From: Neorhizobium sp. NCHU2750
GTDB lineage: Bacteria; Pseudomonadota; Alphaproteobacteria; Rhizobiales; Rhizobiaceae
DNA: 64,000 bases
Reading direction: 5' to 3'
NCBI RefSeq assembly: GCF_003597675.1
Contig: NZ_CP030830.1
Coordinates: 124,001-188,000 of the forward strand
Shown: positions 34,543 through 42,903 of the stretch, piece by piece
How the letters are laid out: each line of letters opens with the position of its first letter
How positions within the stretch are numbered: the first letter of the stretch is position 1
Notes under the pieces: model-generated
What the model saw: the letters and a program-made list of their open reading frames with translations, nothing else
Databases searched by the model: none
Told to the model about the DNA's origin: nothing
Made by a program: the position numbers and the translations under genes

Positions 34543-35094
34543 ATGAACAGCCCGAAGAAAGATTTTCCCGTCAGCCAAGCCAGGCGTTTCCTCGAGCCTG
34601 GGCCGGTAGTCCTTATCTCATCGCGATGGAATGGACGGGACAATATCATGACGCTGGGCTGGTATACGATCCTTGAGTTCACACCTTCGCTTTGGGGTGC
34701 AATGATTTCTTCGGGAAATTGCAGCTACGAAATGATCCGACGCAGTGGCCAATGTATCGTCAACCTTCCCACGGTAGACCAGATCGACACCGTTTCGCGG
34801 ATCGGCAATTCTTCGGGCGATGAAATAGACAAATTCGACGAATATGATCTGACAAAGGCTCGGGCTGATTATGTCGACGCGCCCACAATTGCAGAATGCC
34901 ATGCGAGTTTCGAATGCCGGCTTTATGACGACACCCTGGTTGCCAGCCGTAATTTTTTCATCTTCGAGATCGTGAAAGCTCGGGTAGCCGAGAGACCGGT
35001 GCATCCGAAGACCTTGCACTATATCGGTGGTGGCGCTTTTATCACCGCGGGCAATGTGACCAGTCGAAAAGCCTTATTTACCAAAGTCACATGA
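34543..35094 (+). CDS. Flavin reductase-like (FMN-binding split barrel) protein
   Basis: A 183-residue protein of the DIM6/NTAB flavin reductase family, which bind FMN and usually serve as NAD(P)H:flavin oxidoreductases. Supporting strands are PGPVVLISSRWNGRDNIMTLGWYTIL (positions 20-45), GNCSYEMIRRSGQCIVNLP and FECRLYDDTLVASRNFFIFEIVKA. No Shine-Dalgarno site precedes the ATG, and the stress promoter places the mRNA start only a few bases away. The message may be leaderless. Confidence 0.85.
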   Translation: MNSPKKDFPVSQARRFLEPGPVVLISSRWNGRDNIMTLGWYTILEFTPSLWGAMISSGNCSYEMIRRSGQCIVNLPTVDQIDTVSRIGNSSGDEIDKFDEYDLTKARADYVDAPTIAECHASFECRLYDDTLVASRNFFIFEIVKARVAERPVHPKTLHYIGGGAFITAGNVTSRKALFTKVT

Positions 35095-35668
35095 TACCTT
35101 CGCCCAAAGCCAGCCAACAAGCTGATCATCCACAATGCCAGATGACAGCAAGCCTCTCGTATCTAAAGACCGGGTGGCCCATACAGCTTCAAACTGCGTC
35201 TGGCACTCCTAGAGCCTGGCATTTCGGATCGATTTATCATCCGGGCATTCTCTAGGGGAGCCCCGGATGAGGTAGCTGTGAAGTATCAGCTCTCCGAAAA
35301 AATCGCGAAAATCACATTCCCGATTGTCGAGATATTTCCCGGACGGTTCATACGGGAGTCCGAAGACCTGATGGCTTATTTTGCCATGGAGCAGCGAAAG
35401 GAGTTTCCGAACTGCACACGTTGACGGCCTATGTTGATGGGCCGTTCAAAAAAGCTGATGCAGGTATCCAGAATACGACTACGATAACAAATGCCCTATA
35501 TTCGGTTTGCGGCCCGGGCCAATCACTGCCGCTGTCTTCATCCATCGCCACATACGCCTTCGCACTCCGACGGCATAGCTTGCATACCGCCGGCTTTCGC
35601 GATGGAAAATGACCCAGCCGTATTTGCCGGCATCGTAACGTCAGCTCGCTGCCCTACCCACCAGTTGC
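35095..35668. other. Gap with at most one tiny ORF
   Basis: This stretch of 574 bases holds no recognised gene. One short frame with a ribosome site (35278-35424) is listed separately. Other frames are short and low in coding character. Confidence 0.35.
35278..35424 (+). CDS. Possible 48-residue small protein
   Basis: A GTG with GATGAGG 6 bases upstream opens a frame of 48 codons. The product begins VKYQLSEKIAKITFPIVE and ends in KEFPNCTR. Composition is protein-like (hydrophobic/charged mix, no arginine excess), but there is no recognised family and it may be a fragment of a larger lost gene. Confidence 0.3.
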   Translation: MKYQLSEKIAKITFPIVEIFPGRFIRESEDLMAYFAMEQRKEFPNCTR

Positions 35669-35791
35669 TCAGACCCTTTCCGGCATTATCAGAAGCCAGA
35701 AGGCGGCAATCGCAATCATGACAGATATGGCACCCATGACCACAAGAGCGCTTCGGCCGTATCCGCGCTTTGACGGTAGGTCATCTGTCAT
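35669..35791 (-). CDS. 40-residue single-pass membrane protein
   Basis: ATG 35791 to TGA 35669. A basic N-terminus (TDDLPSKRGYGRS) is followed by one hydrophobic helix (ALVVMGAISVMIAIAAFWLL) and a short tail MPERV. It starts two bases after the stop of the 56-residue gene and shares its layout and a GRS(A/V)L motif before the helix, so the two look like tandem paralogs. No function is known. Confidence 0.6.
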   Translation of the reverse strand: MTDDLPSKRGYGRSALVVMGAISVMIAIAAFWLLIMPERV

Positions 35792-35793
35792 GA

Positions 35794-35964
35794 CTATGCA
35801 CTGGCGCTGGTCGCATAGACCGCGATGCCGATCCATACACAGGCAGCCATCGTAGCCAGTATAGCGATAACGATCAGCACCGATCGGCCGAACACCGCCT
35901 TCTGCCGCTGCTGCGGTAACGGCTCAGTGTGGTTTTGAATACCGGGTTCGTCTTCAACTCGCAT
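35794..35964 (-). CDS. 56-residue single-pass membrane protein
   Basis: ATG 35964 with GGAGG 5 bases upstream. A hydrophilic N-terminus (MRVEDEPGIQNHTEPLPQQ) and a basic stretch (RQKAVFGRS) precede one transmembrane helix (VLIVIAILATMAACVWIGIA). It is the first of two adjacent small membrane-protein genes and lies just after the terminator of the Ser/Gly-rich gene. Function unknown. Confidence 0.7.
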   Translation of the reverse strand: MRVEDEPGIQNHTEPLPQQRQKAVFGRSVLIVIAILATMAACVWIGIAVYATSASA

Positions 35965-35986
35965 CGAGACCTCCAATTCTACCGCC

Positions 35987-36017
35987 AAAAAAAGAAAGCC
36001 TGGAAACAATTCCAGGC
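35987..36017 (-). terminator. Rho-independent terminator of the Ser/Gly-rich gene
   Basis: On the minus strand GCCTGGAA, loop TTGT and TTCCAGGC form a perfect 8-bp stem followed by TTTCTTTTTTT. It starts 17 bases after the stop codon at 36034. Confidence 0.85.
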
Positions 36018-36033
36018 CATCCATGATGTCGGG

Positions 36034-36351
36034 TTAGCAGCTGCCCGAGCTTGTGGTTCCGGTAGCGGAACCGGCGGCAGAATTATCGGCACCCGTCGAA
36101 CTCTGGCCGCAGGGGCGGTTGGCTTGGCCGCCGTCTCCACCGCCCTGACTGGTCGTGCCAGAAGATCCGGAGGTTCCAGAATTGCCGGAATTGCTCGAAT
36201 TGCCCGACGTGCTGCCGGAAGAGTCGCCTGCGCTATTTCCTGAGCCCGAGCTGCTATCGCCGCCAGAGCCGGAAGAGCCGCCAGAGTTTTGAGCAAACGC
36301 GGACGTCGCGAGGCCCAGAGACAGCACTGCGACGGTGAGCATTTTCTTCAT
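36034..36351 (-). CDS. Exported Ser/Gly-rich low-complexity protein
   Basis: A 105-residue protein. After a signal peptide (about 1-20, ending SAFAQ) the chain is almost wholly Ser, Gly, Asn, Asp and Thr (repeats such as GGSSGSGGDSSSG and NSGNSGTSGSSG), with two Cys near the C-terminus. It is probably disordered, in the periplasm or outside the cell. The ATG at 36351 has GGAGGAAT upstream. A GGAAC-N16-GGTT stress promoter precedes it and a strong terminator follows. Confidence 0.75.
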   Translation of the reverse strand: MKKMLTVAVLSLGLATSAFAQNSGGSSGSGGDSSSGSGNSAGDSSGSTSGNSSNSGNSGTSGSSGTTSQGGGDGGQANRPCGQSSTGADNSAAGSATGTTSSGSC

Positions 36352-36385
36352 TGGATATTCCTCCACTTGGCCACACCCAGTACCA

Positions 36386-36410
36386 AACCAGTCGCGCCCG
36401 GCTAAGTTCC
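36386..36410 (-). promoter_or_regulatory. EcfG-type promoter of the Ser/Gly-rich gene
   Basis: Minus strand: GGAAC (36410-36406), 16 bases, GGTT (36389-36386), 35 bases before the start codon. Confidence 0.65.
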
Positions 36411-36601
36411 TTGACGCCACTGACAATCCGGTCTTCACCGTCGGATTTGCGTTACGGACGCCGCGCGCTTTTGGATACGCACTTCTGCCAGCCTGGCCTT
36501 GTCGGACGTGCCGCCCATTGGTCATCTCTTGGTGTGGTAGGTCATGAAGGTAGGAGAAGGGCGTCGGGGTATTCGTTCTGCGAGTGTTTTCGATGAGCCG
36601 A

Positions 36602-37936
36602 TCATTCAGCCGGCACCATCTCCTCTCGCCGCCCATCTCTGATTTGCAGGGTCGCCATGAGCGTACCGACCCCGGCGATGATCAACATGATGCACACGCC
36701 GCTCGAACCAATGGTGTCGATCAGCCACGCGGCAACGACTGGGGTTGCAGCCGCGCCGACGATCCAGCTCAGATCCGCCGAAATGGCCGCACCGGTGTAT
36801 CGATCCCGGCGGGTAAACTGACGGGCGACCAGGCGCGGGTTCTGGCCATAGGTCAGGCCAAGCAACGCAAAGCCGGTGATGATGAATGCACCGGTACCAA
36901 TGCCGTCGCTCTGAAGAAAGACCAGGCTGAGCAGCGCGAAGACGACAGTGGCGGCGCCACCTGTTCTGACGACACGCAACGCCCCGACATGCTTACTCAG
37001 ATAGGCACCGGCAAAGATCGATATTATGCCGACCGCAACGCCGATGATCTCATAGACAAAGGTGGTGCCGATGGCGGCGCTATCTCTCGCGACCGCACGG
37101 CCGAGCGGGTAAAATGTGATGAGGACGAGAGTTGCGATACCTGCGAAGGGAACAATCGCTCCGATCCAGACCGCCCCCCATTTGTCGATCCGAGTGATTG
37201 GCTTCGGATCAAGCTGGAAATCTTTCGTCGCCTCGACAAACTCGGAACTGGCAACGATACGCAGGCGCGCGAACAAAGCGACGACATTGATCGCGAAGGC
37301 TACATACATCGGATAGCGCCACCCGAACGCGAGAAAGTCTTCTGTCGACAGAGAGCTGTGGATATAGGTGAAAATGAGAAGCGCAAGGCCGAAGCCGATC
37401 GGCGCACCAAGCTGCGGTATCGTCGTGTACCAGCTTCGCTCCGAGGGTTTGGCATTGGCGGCGGCAACCGAGGTCAATCCGTCGAAAGCACCCCCAAGCG
37501 CGAAACCCTGCAACGCCCGAAAAGCAATCAAAAGGATGACCGCCGCCGTTCCGATCGAAGCATATCCCGGAATAAAAGCCGTACCAGCCGTCGACGCCCC
37601 GAGCAGCAACAAGGCGACAGTCAGCTTCGACCCGCGTCCGTAACGTCGCTGGATGCCGAGAAACAGCGCCGAGCCCAGCGGTCTCGTCAGATAGCCGATA
37701 GCGAATACGAGAAGCGAGTAGGTAAGACCGGCGGTCGGATCGCTGGCAAATGAGAAGATAAGTGCCGGGAAAACCAGGATCGATGCGATCCCGTAGGTGA
37801 AGAAGTCGAAGAACTCGGACGCTTTACCGATCACCATCCCCAGCGCAACGCTTTCGGCCTTCGGCTCATGATCGCTATACATGGCCTGTACGGTCTGTTC
37901 TTGTGGCGTGGAAGACGGATTTGATCCGGCTGACAT
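36602..37936 (-). CDS. MFS transporter of the metabolite:H+ symporter type
   Basis: A 444-residue, 12-helix major facilitator. The start of the fold (GMVIGKASEFFDFFTYGIAS), the loop IGYLTRPLGSALFLGIQRRYGRG and the RALQGFALGGAFDG segment match the MHS family, which takes up organic acids, betaines and related solutes. The ATG at 37936 is chosen because the longer frame start adds 77 hydrophilic, shadow-like residues. It is divergent from the Gfo/Idh/MocA gene. Substrate unknown. Confidence 0.87.
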   Translation of the reverse strand: MSAGSNPSSTPQEQTVQAMYSDHEPKAESVALGMVIGKASEFFDFFTYGIASILVFPALIFSFASDPTAGLTYSLLVFAIGYLTRPLGSALFLGIQRRYGRGSKLTVALLLLGASTAGTAFIPGYASIGTAAVILLIAFRALQGFALGGAFDGLTSVAAANAKPSERSWYTTIPQLGAPIGFGLALLIFTYIHSSLSTEDFLAFGWRYPMYVAFAINVVALFARLRIVASSEFVEATKDFQLDPKPITRIDKWGAVWIGAIVPFAGIATLVLITFYPLGRAVARDSAAIGTTFVYEIIGVAVGIISIFAGAYLSKHVGALRVVRTGGAATVVFALLSLVFLQSDGIGTGAFIITGFALLGLTYGQNPRLVARQFTRRDRYTGAAISADLSWIVGAAATPVVAAWLIDTIGSSGVCIMLIIAGVGTLMATLQIRDGRREEMVPAE

Positions 37937-37974
37937 GGCGAGCCTCGTGGGTCTGTTGCGGGGATTATGGCCAG

Positions 37975-37999
37975 AACTCGTGACGTGCCGAACCGTTCC
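37975..37999 (-). promoter_or_regulatory. Possible EcfG-type promoter of the MFS gene
   Basis: Minus strand: GGAAC (37999-37995), 16 bases, AGTT (37978-37975), 38 bases before the start codon. The -10 departs from CGTT by one base. Confidence 0.4.
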
Positions 38000-38165
38000 G
38001 CGATGCAGCATCTCTCCAGCCAAGTGGAAACGGCGGTTCAGCGCTGCAGCATTTTGTCGCTTCGTGAGGGGAACTGTTCGCTGCCGGCACTCATTTGGGC
38101 TCTGGTCGCCGTAAGCATTTAGGCTGCGTCCAGATCGATAACCCGAAAATGGAATTGCCACCACC

Positions 38166-39281
38166 ATGACATCAGATGCAAAGAAAATTCGTTATGCCGT
38201 CGTCGGCGGCGGTCAGATCGCTCAGCAGGCATTCATGCCCGGCATAGGCCAGACGAGTAATTCCGAACTCGCCGCACTTGTCACTGGCGACCCCGTGAAG
38301 GCAGATAAGCTTGCAAAGCGGTACGGCATCAAGCCGTGGACTTACGAAAAATACGGCGAGCTGCTGAAGTCCGGGGAAATCGACGCCGTTTACGTGGCGA
38401 CCCCGAACGCCCATCACACCAATCACGTCATCACAGCACTCGGCGCGGGCATCCACGTCCTTCTCGAAAAGCCGATGACCTCCAGCGTCGAGGATGCCGA
38501 GAAGGTTCTTAAGGCCCAGAAGGCGAGCAGTGCAAAATTGATGATCGCCTACAGGCTCCACCAGGAGCCGGGCACGGTCGAGATGTTCACGCGTGCCCGC
38601 AAGGGTGACTTTGGCGAGCTTCGCGCGTTCTCGTCGACCTTCACCCAGAATGTCGCCGAGGAGAACTCCCGTGGCCATAATGGTTATTGGGGCGGTCCCG
38701 TTCCGGACATGGGGACTTATCCGTTGAACGCCGCCCGCAACCTATTTGGCGGAGAACCGGTCTTAGTCCATGCCGTCGGGACGAAGGCGTCCGATCGGGG
38801 CTTCGACTTCCATGACACGGTCGCGGTCACCCTACGCTTTCCCGGCGAAAAGACGGCCCAGTTCACCGTCAGCTATGCGGCGGCTACGGCTGAGAACTTC
38901 ACGCTCGTCGGCACCAAGGCGACGATCCATGCGACGCCGTGCTTCATGTTCGGCCCAAAGCTCGGCATCACCTATGTCGAGAAAAGCGCAGATGGTGAGA
39001 AGACGCATAGCTTTAATCCTGTCGACCAGTTCGCCAACGAGACCCAGTATTTCTCCGACTGCATCCTGAACGACCGCGATCCTGAAGCCGACGGCGAGGA
39101 AGGCCTGATGGACATGCGTGTCCTTGCAGCCGTGGAAAGGTCGCTCGATACGGGCGAGACGGTCATCCTTCCGCCTGCTGAGCGGACGCGGCAGGTATCT
39201 TCCGACCAAGCGCTGGAGCTGCCGCCTGCGAAAGAGCCATCGGAAAAAGCGATGATCAGCATCGTTCCCCAGTCAAAGTGA
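38166..39281 (+). CDS. Gfo/Idh/MocA-family oxidoreductase
   Basis: A 371-residue NAD(P)-dependent dehydrogenase resembling glucose-fructose oxidoreductase. The Rossmann motif VVGGGQIAQQAF lies at about 12-23. DAVYVATPNAHH and the signature LLEKPMTSS (about 100-108) are followed by the substrate domain with PVPDMGTYPLNAARNLFG (about 180-197). No signal peptide is present, so it is cytoplasmic. It probably acts on a sugar or cyclitol. The divergent MFS gene may supply the substrate. Confidence 0.88.
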   Translation: MTSDAKKIRYAVVGGGQIAQQAFMPGIGQTSNSELAALVTGDPVKADKLAKRYGIKPWTYEKYGELLKSGEIDAVYVATPNAHHTNHVITALGAGIHVLLEKPMTSSVEDAEKVLKAQKASSAKLMIAYRLHQEPGTVEMFTRARKGDFGELRAFSSTFTQNVAEENSRGHNGYWGGPVPDMGTYPLNAARNLFGGEPVLVHAVGTKASDRGFDFHDTVAVTLRFPGEKTAQFTVSYAAATAENFTLVGTKATIHATPCFMFGPKLGITYVEKSADGEKTHSFNPVDQFANETQYFSDCILNDRDPEADGEEGLMDMRVLAAVERSLDTGETVILPPAERTRQVSSDQALELPPAKEPSEKAMISIVPQSK

Positions 39282-39599
39282 CCAACATTCGCCCAGCCGC
39301 CACACCTTCGGCGATCGGGAATCTCGCGAGGTGCAGCCCGGACAGTCATGCACTCAAATGGTAACAACTATCCGTGAACGCCCCCTAATCGACTGCGGAT
39401 TCTGCACCGAATTTTGACCTTTCCTTGCCGACGCCGACTTCATAGAGGAAAATTATCGAATGAAATCAATTCCGACGTGATGTCGAGCGGCAGCAGTTGC
39501 AACATCCTGTTTCTGAACTGAAGTTTTTGTGAGGCTTGTCGGCGGCGGTAACGCCTCTAGCTCGTTGATTACCCCTTCGGTTCGAGAGAAATCTGCAGA
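39282..39599. other. Gap upstream of the five-gene glycosyltransferase operon
   Basis: No gene is supported. The promoter of the 39600-44774 operon should lie here; TTGACC occurs at 39414-39419 without a good -10 at 17 bases. No GGAAC stress element is present. Confidence 0.35.
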
Positions 39600-41513
39600 A
39601 TGACCAGCCAGCACACTTTCGCGCAGCATGAGCGCGCTCATTCGATCGATAGGGGTGATGTACCTGAAGGCGGTGTTGCCCGACATTCGGGGATGCCTGT
39701 GGCATGGCGTCGACGGCTGGTGATGGCTTTAAACGTGGTGACGATCATTGCCTTGGATGTCGTCGTCTATCTCGTCCTGTCGCCCGCAAGCGTGTTCGAG
39801 CCTGACGCGATCATTATGGCGGGCTTCCTACTCGCTTCACCTTGGACCGTGCTTGGTTTTTGGAATGCCGTTATCGGCCTGATCCTCCTACATGGGGCAG
39901 CCAACCCGGCCAGGAGCATTTATCCTTACTACAAGGAAGGGGCGGACATGCAGCCTGAGGCGCTGTCGTCACAAACAGCGCTCACGGTCTTTCTGAGAAA
40001 TGAAGACCCTCAGCCGGTGTTTGAACGCCTCGGCGCCGTATGGGAAAGTCTTCGCTCGACAGGGCTGGACGACCACTTCAGGCTGTTTTTCCTCAGCGAT
40101 ACCTCCGACGTCCATATGGCGGAAGCTGAGGAATGGGCTTTCCTGCGCCTTGTCGACGCCATCGAGGCTGAAGGCGGCCATCGCCCGGTTTATAGGCGCC
40201 GAGCATCGAACGTGGGCTACAAGGCCGGCAACATTGAAGATTTTCTGAGGCAATACGGCCAGGACTATGATTTCTTCCTGCCGCTTGATTCTGACAGCGT
40301 CATGGCTGGGGATGTGATCGTGAAGTTGGCAGCCGCCATGGAGACGCATCCTGAGATCGGTATTCTCCAGAGTCTTGTGGTGGGCATGCCTGCGACGAGT
40401 GGGTTTGCTCGCATGTTTCAGTTCGGTATGCGGCACGGCATGCGATCCTTCACTATGGGATCAACCTGGTGGACAGCGGATTGTGGCGCCTATTGGGGAC
40501 ACAATGCCCTAATCCGAACCGCCGCTTTTCTGGCACATTGCCGGCTTCCCGTGCTGCCGGGGCGTTCACCGCTCGGTGGGCACATCTTGAGCCACGATCA
40601 GCTCGAGGCGGCGTTTATGCGCCGGGGCGGCTACGAAGTCAGGGTTCTTCCGATCGAAACCCGCAGTTTCGAAGCCAACCCGCCGACGCTGATCGAATTT
40701 GCACGACGCGATCTGCGCTGGTGCCAAGGCAATATGCAATACTGGCGGTTCCTGTTCGCACCAGGCCTAAAGCTCGTCAGCCGCTTCCAGATATTGCAGG
40801 CCATCCTGATGTATCTGGCACCACCGGCATGGATTGCCATGACCTTTGCGGCCACCTGGAAGGGAGTGACCACGGGCTTCACGCCAGCCTATGTCGAGCT
40901 CGGTTTCTGGCTGTTTATCACGGTCTTCCTCCTTTCGATTTCGCCGAAGATCGCAGGTGTCCTCGATGTGGTGTTCACGCGGGGAGCGATACGCCGTTAC
41001 GGTGGCCCGCTGCGCTTTGGCCTGTCCACCGTGATCGAGCTCGTCACCTCAATGCTGATGGCACCGATTATCGCAGTCTCCGTGTCGATATTCCTTCTCG
41101 GCTTGGTGTTCGGCCGATCGGTAACGTGGAGCGGGCAAAACCGAGACCAGCTTGGCGTGTCATTTCCAACGGTGATCAAGGCAATGGCAGTGCAGACCAT
41201 CATTGGCGCGACGCTCGCGGTAGTCGTCTTTGAGGCTGGAGGTCCCGTTGCGACGCTGTGGGCACTGCCCTTTACCGGAGGCCTATGTGCCGCCATTCCC
41301 TTTACGATGGTCACCGCTTCGCGCTGGTTCGGCCGATGGAGCACGCGCCTCGGACTGTTTGCCATCCCGGAAGAAAGCCATATGCCGCGCGTTCTGAGCC
41401 GGATCTTGCCAGAGGAGGCGCGCCGTTGGCGCAGGCTGCAAAACCGGGGCGGACCAACATCTGGCCGAGCTTGGCCGCGCGCATCCATTGAGCAGACTGA
41501 GGGAGGACGGTAG
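39600..41513 (+). CDS. OpgH/MdoH-like membrane glucosyltransferase
   Basis: A 637-residue GT2 glycosyltransferase. Helices near 35-110 precede the catalytic domain (about 120-350) with FLPLDSDSVMAGD (DxD-like), an HILSHDQLEAAFMRRGGY segment (general base region) and RRDLRWCQGN (the QxxRW-type motif). Further helices fill 390-580. E. coli OpgH (about 850 residues) makes the glucan backbone of periplasmic glucans, but no OpgG partner is seen here. The gene is the first of an operon; the next starts 2 bases after its stop. In this context its product could be a glycoconjugate rather than an osmoregulated glucan. Confidence 0.85.
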   Translation: MTSQHTFAQHERAHSIDRGDVPEGGVARHSGMPVAWRRRLVMALNVVTIIALDVVVYLVLSPASVFEPDAIIMAGFLLASPWTVLGFWNAVIGLILLHGAANPARSIYPYYKEGADMQPEALSSQTALTVFLRNEDPQPVFERLGAVWESLRSTGLDDHFRLFFLSDTSDVHMAEAEEWAFLRLVDAIEAEGGHRPVYRRRASNVGYKAGNIEDFLRQYGQDYDFFLPLDSDSVMAGDVIVKLAAAMETHPEIGILQSLVVGMPATSGFARMFQFGMRHGMRSFTMGSTWWTADCGAYWGHNALIRTAAFLAHCRLPVLPGRSPLGGHILSHDQLEAAFMRRGGYEVRVLPIETRSFEANPPTLIEFARRDLRWCQGNMQYWRFLFAPGLKLVSRFQILQAILMYLAPPAWIAMTFAATWKGVTTGFTPAYVELGFWLFITVFLLSISPKIAGVLDVVFTRGAIRRYGGPLRFGLSTVIELVTSMLMAPIIAVSVSIFLLGLVFGRSVTWSGQNRDQLGVSFPTVIKAMAVQTIIGATLAVVVFEAGGPVATLWALPFTGGLCAAIPFTMVTASRWFGRWSTRLGLFAIPEESHMPRVLSRILPEEARRWRRLQNRGGPTSGRAWPRASIEQTEGGR

Positions 41514-41515
41514 AC

Positions 41516-42487
41516 ATGGCCCGCGCTCTCTGGCTGACCGATAAGCGGCAAGCGCAGTTGCGAGAGGAGCCTCTTGGGGCGCTTGCTGCCAATGAAGTGC
41601 TCATCGAAGCTCGTTTCAGCGCCATCAGCCGTGGTACCGAGGCGCTGGTCGCCAACGGCGCCGTGCCGGTGAGCGAGTACGAGCGCATGCGTGCACCGCT
41701 CCAATCCGGTGCCTTTCCGTTCCCGGTCAAGTACGGTTATGCCACTGTTGGAAAAATTACGGCTGGCGCAACAGACAGAGTTGGTGAAACGGTCTTTTGC
41801 CTGCATCCGCATCAGGATGTTTTCCATGCCCCAGTGGAAATGGCTATCGCCGTGCCGCCTTCTATCGAGCCGGCGCGTGCGGTGTTGGCGGCGAATATGG
41901 AGACCGCGCTGAATGGCGTATGGGATGCGGGCATTTCCCCTGGAGACAGGGTGACCATTGTCGGAGCGGGCCTGATTGGCTTGCTGATCGCTTTCCTCGC
42001 CGCGGCGATACCCGCAACGCGGGTATCTCTCGTCGATCTTAACCCGTCACGCAGAGATCTGGCAGAGACATTCGGTTGCGATTTCAGGACGCCTGACGAG
42101 ATCGAAGAGCTCGCCGGCGATGCCGACATTGTGTTTCATACTTCCGCAAGTGCGGAGGGCTTGGCGACTGCCATCTCGCTCGCAGCCTTCGAGGCCCGGA
42201 TCGTCGAGATGTCCTGGTATGGCTCTCGAAGCGTCGAGATCCCCCTTGGCGGATCCTTCCATAGCCAGCGCCTTTCCATAGTCGCTTCGCAAGTCGGTCA
42301 CGTCTCGGTTTCTCGCCGCGCGCGTTGGCCGCTGTCCCGGCGGCTGGAGACCGCGCTCGCGCTTTTGGATGACGACCGACTTGATCTTCTCGTTTCGGGA
42401 GAGACCGCCTTTGAAGACATGGCAGGTGCCTATTGCGGCATCCTTGCCGACCCCGCCACTCTCTGCCACCGCATCCGCTACCGATAA
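41516..42487 (+). CDS. MDR-superfamily dehydrogenase without obvious zinc ligands
   Basis: A 323-residue medium-chain dehydrogenase. The N-terminal GroES-like domain has FSAISRGTEALVANG where zinc alcohol dehydrogenases carry their catalytic Cys; the Cys is absent. The Rossmann motif VTIVGAGLIGLLIAF lies near 145-159, followed by the acidic end VSLVDLNPSR. This resembles the BchC-like MDR branch. It probably oxidises or reduces a hydroxyl/keto group with NAD(P). It is the second gene of the operon; the pterin-fold gene starts 15 bases later. Confidence 0.83.
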   Translation: MARALWLTDKRQAQLREEPLGALAANEVLIEARFSAISRGTEALVANGAVPVSEYERMRAPLQSGAFPFPVKYGYATVGKITAGATDRVGETVFCLHPHQDVFHAPVEMAIAVPPSIEPARAVLAANMETALNGVWDAGISPGDRVTIVGAGLIGLLIAFLAAAIPATRVSLVDLNPSRRDLAETFGCDFRTPDEIEELAGDADIVFHTSASAEGLATAISLAAFEARIVEMSWYGSRSVEIPLGGSFHSQRLSIVASQVGHVSVSRRARWPLSRRLETALALLDDDRLDLLVSGETAFEDMAGAYCGILADPATLCHRIRYR

Positions 42488-42502
42488 TTTGAAAGGACAT
42501 CC

Positions 42503-42901
42503 ATGTTTGCCGTCGAGGTTCGAGATCACATGATGATCGCCCACAGCCTGCCGCGCCCGGTATTCGGTCCGGCACAGGCCATGCACGGCGCGACCTTTGT
42601 CGTCGATGCAGCCTTCATGACCGAAGATCTGGATGAGGATGGTCTCGGCGTCGATATCGGGCTTGCCACGACGGTTCTCGCGGAAACGGTCAAGCCGCTG
42701 AATTACCAGAATCTCGACGAGCTTGAAGATTTTCGCGGGAGGGTGACCACGACCGAGGTGCTGGCAAAGCATATCTTCGATGAATTGCGCCGCCGTATCA
42801 AGCAAGGCGGTCTCGGCTTCGGTGGGGCACGTATCAAGCGTTTGAGGATCACGCTTCATGAAAGCCATGTCGCTCGCGCCTGGTATGAGAGCGAGGTCTA
42901 A
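42503..42901 (+). CDS. 6-pyruvoyl-tetrahydropterin-synthase-like protein (divergent active site)
   Basis: A 132-residue T-fold protein of the PTPS/QueD family. Recognisable are IAHSLP (first zinc His), VDIGLATTVL, PLNYQNLDEL, TTEVLAKHIFDEL and the final ITLHESHVARAWYE (conserved Glu). The usual CxxxHGH block reads AQAMHGATF: the catalytic Cys and one zinc His are missing. It may bind a pterin or related substrate but perform another reaction. Ribosome site GAAAGGAC precedes the ATG. It sits between dehydrogenase and glycosyltransferase genes. Confidence 0.8.
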   Translation: MFAVEVRDHMMIAHSLPRPVFGPAQAMHGATFVVDAAFMTEDLDEDGLGVDIGLATTVLAETVKPLNYQNLDELEDFRGRVTTTEVLAKHIFDELRRRIKQGGLGFGGARIKRLRITLHESHVARAWYESEV

Positions 42902-42903
42902 GC

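Noticed and set aside
36584..37753. 389-codon plus-strand frame
   Set aside because: It is highly charged and repetitive in Arg/Asp, lies opposite the MFS gene and shows no domain.
38070..38095. GGAAC upstream of the Gfo/Idh/MocA gene
   Set aside because: No GTT-type -10 at 16 or 17 bases.
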